Assembly (NCBI GenBank): GCA_026826555.1
Contig: JAKSZT010054569.1
Span: 6,000,346-6,064,345 of the forward strand
Direction: 5' to 3'
Length of the DNA: 64,000 bases
Source of the DNA: Tolypeutes matacus
Lineage: Eukaryota > Chordata > Mammalia > Cingulata > Chlamyphoridae
The notes under the pieces are model-generated. The model ran no database searches. It was not told the origin of the DNA and worked only from the letters and a program-made list of their open reading frames with translations. Positions 57,966 to 64,000 of this stretch are shown here, piece by piece (the stretch's first letter is position 1; the number at the start of each line of letters is the position of its first letter). A program made the position numbers and the translations under genes.

Positions 57966-59176
57966 AGACAAATAAGAAAGACATGGTCCATGTTTTCATA
58001 GAATAACAGAGGAAGTGCATTAATAATTATTTAATTACAATTATGCTAAGTTCTATGAAGGAAATTACAGGAAATTACAAAAGGATCTAACATAGGTGGG
58101 GAAGTGAAGAAAGATACCCTTCTGGAAGTGACATTCAAACTGAGATGTGAAGGATGAAGAGAAGTTATTTAGGCAAGGATGGTGAGGAAACAGAATGTGC
58201 AAAGGCCCTGTGGAAGGGAGTTGGGAGGAGGCTGAAGAAGGCTATTGTAACTAGAGCACAGGGAGCAAAGTGGAGAGTGGCATGAGATGTTTCATGAGAC
58301 ATCAGCAAGCACCAGATCGTGCAGGACCTTGGGGATCATGTTAATGTTTTGAATTTTACCCTAAGAGCAGTGAGAAGAACTGAAAAGTTTAAGCTGAGTG
58401 TGGCATGATCAGATACGCATTTAAAAATGATTGCTATGTAGAGAGTAGACTGACGGAGCAAGAGCAGACCTAGGAAGACTAGATTGGAGGTGACTGTAGG
58501 AGGCCAGGCCAGAGAAGATGATGGCTTGGGCCATGGTAGTGAACATGGGAGTGGAGAAGTTGATAGATCGAAGAAAGATCTGAGCAGTTGAGTTGACAGG
58601 ACTTGGTGTTTGGATGGATGTATTAGGGGAGGGAGAGGTGCTTTTTACAGAATCAGAAACCATTTTGGGGGCAGCAAGTTTGGAGGGGAAGATGAGTTCA
58701 GTGTGAACAAGTAGAGCTTCCGGTGCTGGGAGCCACTCAAGTGGCTATGTCCCTTAGAGAGCTGGATTTATAGGTTTGGAGCTCAGAAGAGAAGTCTGGA
58801 CTGGAGAAGCAAATTTAGGAGTCATTTAGACAATCACTGAAGCCAGGAGCTTGAGTGGTCATCAGAGTGTAGAGCTGGAAAAGAGGTCTGAAGACCAAGC
58901 TTTAATGAATTCCAACATTTGATACTGGGGTCGAGGGGGAGCAATTGGCTAAGAAGACAAATTCAGCAACCAGAATGCAAGAGAGCTGTAGGAGAAAAAC
59001 CAGAGAAGTGGAGAGCCATGGAAGGCCTGGGAAATGAGAATTTCATAAAGAAGGGAGAAGCCGATTATGTCACATCCTCTGATGGAAAGGCATCACTGCT
59101 ATCCTCTGCGAGAGAACTCTATTGGGCAGTAGAAGCAGAAGCCATATGGCATCAAGCTGTGGAATAAAAAGCAGGT
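57966..59176. other. Intergenic stretch with an old repeat relic
   Basis: About 58090-58680 resembles the same old repeat as 52480-53075 (agaatgtgcaaaggccctgt, agaatgtg...accttgggg order). No gene recognised. Confidence 0.4.
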
Positions 59177-59398
59177 AGGGGGAGGGGATGTGGTTCAAGC
59201 GTTTGAGCACCTGCTTCCCACATGGGAGGTACCAGGTTCTGTTCCTGGTGCCTCCTAAAAAAACAACAACAACAAGCAAACAAACGAAAAAACCAACTCA
59301 GGGGAGCCGATGTGGCTCAGTCGTTGAGTGCTGGCTTCCCACATAAGAGGTCTGGGTTCAATCCCCAGCGCCCGGTACCTCAAAAAAAAAGGGCAAAA
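59177..59398 (+). repeat. SINE dimer, linker type
   Basis: Two tRNA-like monomers (gggatgtggttcaagcgttt and gccgatgtggctcagtcgtt) joined by an A-rich linker ending aaaccaactcag. Confidence 0.85.
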
Positions 59399-60248
59399 AA
59401 AGCAGACAGAGTAGATGACATTTCAGACAGAGCAGCAGTGTGAGCAAAGGCTTGGAGACACAAAAAAACGAATGCGTTTGGGGGATCTCAAGCAAATCAG
59501 AGCGGTTGGAACCTTGAGCGTATAAAAAAATGTGACCAGCCTTGTATGCAAAAGACAATAGGCCCGTGAAATAGTACATTGCATCATTGTTTGCTTTAGC
59601 ACTAGGTTTGCAGGAAAGAAGGGGCAATATATAGAAGGTAATTTTAAAGAGGGAAACTCATTATAAATCAGTATTCCCCATCTGCATAAATGAATTAGAA
59701 TAAAGTATCTAGAAAAACGTCTAAAAGTCACATTGGATTAGGGGGAAACATGGGTAAATTCATTTGGTTATATTTTACTTTATGGTGTATGACTTCGTGG
59801 CAAACAAAGCAGCTTGTGGCATTATTCATTTCTTTATAAAAATATTTAGAAAATGTAATTTAATGTTAGAAATAAAATACTTGAACATAAAAGAGGAGAG
59901 CTGCCAATTCTTCTTCTTTTTTTTTTCACCAATACCTTCACCCCACGACCGAGAAGGTAGCTGCTGTCATCTTGGAAAGGAAAGATGTGAGGCACACATG
60001 CAGGAGTTAGCAGAGCAGTGAGCTGACAAGGACCTTGCTCCCTAAGGACTTTGTGATGCATAACTGCCATTTGGAATCTAGACTTCTTACTACTTTACTT
60101 AATTTACATAAAAAGAAATAAATGATAGCATTATGCTAATCATGTTAAAAAGAAAAAAAGACAACAAGAAGGAAAACTACAATTTTTTGAGTGCCTTTTA
60201 TGTCCTGCGAGTTTTCACCTACGTCATCTCACTTAACCCTGTAAGAGA

Positions 60249-60474
60249 AGGTTTTTGTGTTTTTTGTTTGTTTTTTGAGGTACCAGGGGCCAGGGACTGA
60301 ACCCGAGACCTTGTATGTGTGAAGCCGGCACCACATCAGCTTCCCTGAGTTGGCTTTCTCGTTTGTTTCCCCTATCGTTTGTTTCTGTTTTTTTGAGGAG
60401 GCACAGGGAACCAAACCTGGGACCTCCCATGTGGAAGGCTGGCGCTCAACCACTTAAGCCACATCTGCCCCCAA
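60249..60474 (-). repeat. SINE dimer, linker type
   Basis: Minus-strand counterpart of the dimer at 59177, with ggcagatgtggcttaagtgg head and a linker reading gaaagccaactcaggg. Confidence 0.82.
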
Positions 60475-61900
60475 GAGAAGTATTCTTATCCTCACTTTTC
60501 TCTGAAATAGCTACTCAGAGAAGCCAAATAATTTACCCAGGGCCACACATCTTGTAAGCATGGGATTCCAATCTCCCTCCCACACAGGTAGAGTTGAGCA
60601 AGTGCCTGGCCAGGTGGTAACACTGGGTTGGGAGAACAGGGCGGGGTCCCTTTTATAGCATTATAGCATCAGGCCTGTTAGACAAAGCAGAGAAAGGGTA
60701 GTCCAAAAACCAAAGCCAAGTGCAACAAGAAAATAGTTCAAGTGCCAAATGGCATATCCAGAAATCAGGTTGCCGGAGCTGGGAGAGGTTAGTCTACAAA
60801 GCCAAATCCCTACCCAGTAATTGGTCCCAAAGCCAAGTTAATCACAAGCAGTAGAGCTTGATCAAAGACAGGGTGGAGGAAGGCCAGGAAACTTCTGAAG
60901 TGGGCAAGCAACCAGCTAGGCCTCAGGCCTTCAGCCCAGCTGACATTCAGTTCCTGGGGACTGAGAGATGTGGAAGAGGTGAGAAGACAGGTTTTGTGGA
61001 GCTGAAACCCTAAGCAATTAGGCCCTCTAGAGAATAAGATGACTGGAAATGTTTTGTGGAAAGACAATTTAGTGCCTCTGTGGAAAAGGGTTTCAGATAA
61101 CAGCACCTCATGTAAGGACAGCTTGGTCTCAGACCACAGGTTCAACTCCCATCTGAGGAGTGGTACATGGACAGGACTCTGCATTGCTACTTGGACTTGT
61201 GGAACTGCACTTAATTTGCCTCCTAGAGGAAAAAAAAAATGAAGATACCAAGCACAGACCTGGCCCATGAAAGCAGGAGCTGCCAAGCAATCCAGGCTGT
61301 GCCCTGTGCAGGTATTAAGGACTTGCTCTATAACATCTTCTCATGGGTGCAACCCTTTATGATTCATTGTTTCATTTGAGCTTCACAACCACTCTGTGAA
61401 GTAGGCATCATTCCCGCCCCCCCTCCCCTTTTTTTTTAAAAAAACATATGAGGAAACTAAATTGGGGCAAAGTAAGTAACTGCTCAGAGTCACATGGCAG
61501 CATGGATGTCAGAACTTGAACTTGAATCCAGGTTTTGTTTGTTTGTTTGCAAATTCTGTTTCTGCTGTGGAAAAGAATTTGGCCAGACAAGGCTTCACAG
61601 AGGTGATGGTGCTTGGCCTGCCCAAGCTGGAGTTGCCCAAGTGCAAGGGCCTCTGGGCAAAACCCAGCTCGGCCAGTTAAAGGTGACAAGGTTCCTAGAA
61701 TGCCAGCTCCTTGAGGCCGGGACAGGAAGGTCCAGTTCCTAGAACGGGGCCTGGGGCTTAGCAGGCGCGGGATGACCATCGATTGACTGAATGAACGATG
61801 GGAACAGAGCTTCTGCATAGGTGAGGCTGAGAATTTAAGCAGGAGGCAGAAGATGAAGAGCCTTGCATACAACATGGAAGGCGGGAGGGCACCAGGGTGC
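60475..61900. other. Intergenic stretch upstream of KIF3C
   Basis: A MIR-like relic lies at about 61370-61530 (gaggaaactaaattggggca). Frames up to 158 codons have no recognisable domain. The rest is unassigned. Confidence 0.4.
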
Positions 61901-62205
61901 AGGTGCGGGAGAAGAGGTGAGGGCAGGACCAGCTGGAAGGTGGACGAGGAAGGCCTGAGGTAAACCAGGGTGGGGAGAGGGCAGGGTCAAGAAACATTTA
62001 GGAGGTAGGCTCCCTGACGGGGAGGGGTGACAGGTCTGCAGGCGCAAAGGCGGGGGCGGTGGAGAGACCGAGGGTGGCGTCTGTGGAGGGGGAACGGATA
62101 CCCCCCCAGGGAGGCTGCAACCCGCGGCTGCAGGCCGGGGAGGGCGGGGCCTCCGGGACTGGAAAGGCCTCAGCAACCTGCCAGAAGCCGCCTAACAAAG
62201 GCGGG

Positions 62206-62224
62206 ACTACAACTCCCAGCATGC
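62206..62224 (+). promoter_or_regulatory. ZNF143/THAP11-type motif upstream of KIF3C
   Basis: ACTACAACTCCCAGCATGC is an essentially perfect match to the ACTACAAYTCCCAGCATGC core bound by ZNF143 (Staf) and THAP11 at many mammalian CpG-island promoters. It lies 0.8 kb upstream of the ATG. Binding is inferred. Confidence 0.75.
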
Positions 62225-62548
62225 TCGGGCCCGCTGGGGCGACGGCGGGCGGCGGCTGCGCCGGCCGGGACTGGTGGGCGCAGGCCCGCGGGCGGCGCCC
62301 GAGCCTGTGCTCCCCGAGGGGTGCGCGGGGGCCGGCGATGCGCCGCTCGGCCCCGCGCACTGGCCGCGCCGGGCGCGCGTCTCGGGCCCCGCGGCCCCGC
62401 CCCTCGCCCCACCCCAGCCGGGAGGCTTAGCCGGGGCCGCAGCGCGGCGGCAGCATCGCTCTCGCCGCCGCTGCTCCGCCCCGTCGCCTTCTGTTTTTCT
62501 CTCTCATTCTCCCGTGGCGGCGGCGGCGGCGGCGGCGCGCCCGCTGCG

Positions 62549-62583
62549 ATGCGCGATCCCCCAGCTGGGGGGGAGGACTCCAG
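62549..62583 (+). other. KIF3C: Candidate 3' end of a 5' UTR exon, with upstream ATG
   Basis: A strong donor, cag|gtgagt, lies at 62583/62584. A possible acceptor, tctgcctccccag, ends at 62865. An upstream ATG at 62549 precedes the donor. Its frame ends after 12 codons if unspliced, or after 48 codons (stop at 62975-62977) if 62584-62865 is removed. Either way it closes before the KIF3C ATG. Splicing is inferred from the sites only. Confidence 0.35.
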
Positions 62584-63041
62584 GTGAGTCCCTGCGCTCC
62601 GGGGGTAGGGGGGCCGGGACCCCCGGCCGCCCAGGACCCGCCGCCCCCGCTATGGGTCCCTAGAGGAAGGAGGAGGAGGAGACAGCGCTGCCGCCCACCC
62701 CCCATCCCATTTTCCTCTTCCTTTATCTCATTGTTGCCGGAGCTGTTGACGGCAGCGCTCCCTCTGTCCCAGCATGGGGCGGGCTCCGGACGCTGCCGCC
62801 CCGCAGGCGGTGCTCCCGCAGCTCCCGCGGCTGCCCGGGGCTTCTGCCTAATTCTGCCTCCCCAGCCGGTGCAGCGAGGACCGGAAAGCAGGGGAGGCCC
62901 GGGCTGCAGCAGCGTTGGGGCCGCCCCCCAGCATCCCCGCCCTAGGAGGCTGCATGCGGATTGAGGAGCGGACCTAGGGAGGCCCGCAGGAGCGCCCGGG
63001 CTGCGGAGGGGGCCGGGGGCCAGGAAGGCCAGGGCAGCAAG

Positions 63042-64000
63042 ATGGCCAGTAAGACCAAGGCCAGCGAGGCCCTCAAGGTGGTGGCCCGGTGCCGCCCCCT
63101 CAGCCGGAAGGAGGAGGCTGCTGGTCACGAGCAGATCCTGACCATGGACGTGAAACTGGGCCAGGTAACCCTGCGGAACCCACGCGCGGCCCCTGGGGAG
63201 CTGCCCAAGACCTTCACCTTTGACGCCGTGTATGATGCCAGCTCCAAGCAGGCGGATCTGTATGATGAAACCGTGAGGCCCCTGGTGGACTCGGTGCTGC
63301 AGGGTTTCAATGGCACGGTGTTTGCCTATGGCCAGACGGGCACCGGCAAGACCTACACCATGCAGGGTGCCTGGGTGGAGCCCGAGATGCGCGGGGTCAT
63401 CCCCAATGCCTTCGAGCACATCTTCACCCACATCTCCCGCTCCCAGAACCAGCAGTACCTGGTCCGGGCCTCCTACCTGGAGATCTACCAGGAGGAGATC
63501 CGAGACCTGCTCTCTAAGGAGCCCGGCAAGAGGCTGGAGCTGAAAGAGAACCCCGAGACGGGCGTCTACATCAAGGACCTCTCCTCTTTCGTCACCAAGA
63601 ACGTCAAGGAGATCGAGCATGTGATGAATCTGGGGAATCAGACCCGGGCGGTGGGCAGCACACACATGAATGAGGTCAGCTCCCGCTCGCACGCCATCTT
63701 CGTCATCACCGTGGAGTGCAGTGAGCGCGGCTCTGACGGCCAGGACCACATCCGCGTGGGCAAGCTCAACCTGGTGGACCTGGCTGGCAGCGAGAGGCAG
63801 AACAAGGCAGGCCCCAATGCAGCCGGAGGGACGGCCACACAGCCTGCGGGTGGCGGTGGCGGCGGTGGCGGGGGAGAGAGGCCTAAGGAAGCCTCCAAAA
63901 TCAACCTCTCTCTGTCTGCCCTGGGCAACGTGATCGCTGCTCTGGCTGGCAACAGGAGCACCCACATCCCCTACCGGGACTCCAAGCTCACCCGGCTGCT
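63042..64000 (+). CDS. KIF3C: KIF3C kinesin-2 motor domain (first coding exon, continues off the right edge)
   Basis: Encodes the first 319 complete codons of KIF3C, a plus-end-directed kinesin-2 motor that pairs mainly with KIF3A for vesicle transport, chiefly in neurons. The start [10 protein letters not shown] has a good context (A at -3, G at +4). Motor motifs are intact: P-loop GQTGTGKT at 97-104, switch I NEVSSRSH at 210-217, switch II DLAGSE at 246-251, and YRDSKLTRL near the end. Between NKAGPN and ERPKE is the glycine-rich loop 11 insertion that sets KIF3C apart from KIF3A and KIF3B: nine glycines in a row preceded by a short A/G/T/Q/P segment. It appears shorter than the human insertion as I recall it. 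The neck, stalk and tail are beyond the window. A long antisense frame (62427-63965) is a shadow. Confidence 0.97.
   Translation, partial: MASKTKASEALKVVARCRPLSRKEEAAGHEQILTMDVKLGQVTLRNPRAAPGELPKTFTFDAVYDASSKQADLYDETVRPLVDSVLQGFNGTVFAYGQTGTGKTYTMQGAWVEPEMRGVIPNAFEHIFTHISRSQNQQYLVRASYLEIYQEEIRDLLSKEPGKRLELKENPETGVYIKDLSSFVTKNVKEIEHVMNLGNQTRAVGSTHMNEVSSRSHAIFVITVECSERGSDGQDHIRVGKLNLVDLAGSERQNKAGPNAAGGTATQPAGGGGGGGGGERPKEASKINLSLSALGNVIAALAGNRSTHIPYRDSKLTRL

Larger units (their letters stand above)
62000..63060 (+). promoter_or_regulatory. KIF3C: CpG island and promoter region of KIF3C
   Basis: CpG density climbs from about 62030, is extreme between about 62210 and 62560, and continues into the coding exon. 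Features include GC boxes (ggccccgcccctcgccccac near 62393), a (GGC)n run at about 62516-62537 and the ZNF143-like motif at 62206. No TATA box is evident. The start site was not determined but probably lies between about 62230 and 62540. Confidence 0.8.

Noticed and set aside
62427..63965. 512-codon minus-strand open frame over KIF3C
   Set aside because: It is the antisense shadow of the KIF3C motor exon; the plus strand has clear kinesin motifs.
1..64000. Sloth as the source organism
   Set aside because: Not firmly excluded, but the abundant DAS-type SINEs favour an armadillo; a genome search would settle it.

Overview
The window is mammalian nuclear DNA from a xenarthran, most likely an armadillo. 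The main evidence is dozens of tRNA-derived SINEs of the DAS type, a family described from armadillos, plus L1 elements whose 3' ends recur in several copies. A sloth cannot be excluded by eye. One 100-base run of N marks an assembly gap at 9041-9140.

Only two protein-coding genes are supported, both incomplete and arranged head to head. RAB10 lies on the minus strand: its first coding exon is at 5116-5242, with a CpG-island promoter at about 4900-6620 and intron 1 running off the left edge. KIF3C lies on the plus strand: its ATG is at 63042 and the motor-domain exon runs off the right edge, with a CpG-island promoter from about 62000. Human chromosome 2p23.3 has the same neighbouring, divergent pair. 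Both products act in vesicle and cargo transport (a Rab GTPase and a kinesin-2 motor), but nothing in the sequence shows joint regulation.

The roughly 56 kb between the start codons holds no gene that I can support. It is mostly a mosaic of transposons: L1 fragments on both strands, old MIR/L2-like and MLT1-like relics, three ERV-related items (a matched pair of solo LTRs, a small MaLR-like element with both LTRs, and a fragment with a tRNA-Pro-type primer site), a U6 snRNA retrocopy at 34075-34179, a broken endophilin-A retrocopy at about 45889-46094, and many SINEs in at least four architectures. Target-site duplications (TSDs) can be read by eye for many insertions, so nesting order can be worked out. 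An isolated CpG-rich island at about 42050-43170 has no gene attached.

The most unusual item is a composite retroposon laid out like an SVA element: a ~215-bp non-SINE head, a short tRNA-derived monomer, a GC-rich variable tandem repeat (core CAGGCCC), and a second tRNA-derived half with an A-rich tail. Two copies (34361-35015 minus, 56124-56828 plus) share the same head-to-SINE junction, and the first has a 14-bp TSD enclosing the head. Three head-less relatives (46303-46669, 53690-54050, 57331-57861) carry from none to about six tandem-repeat cores.
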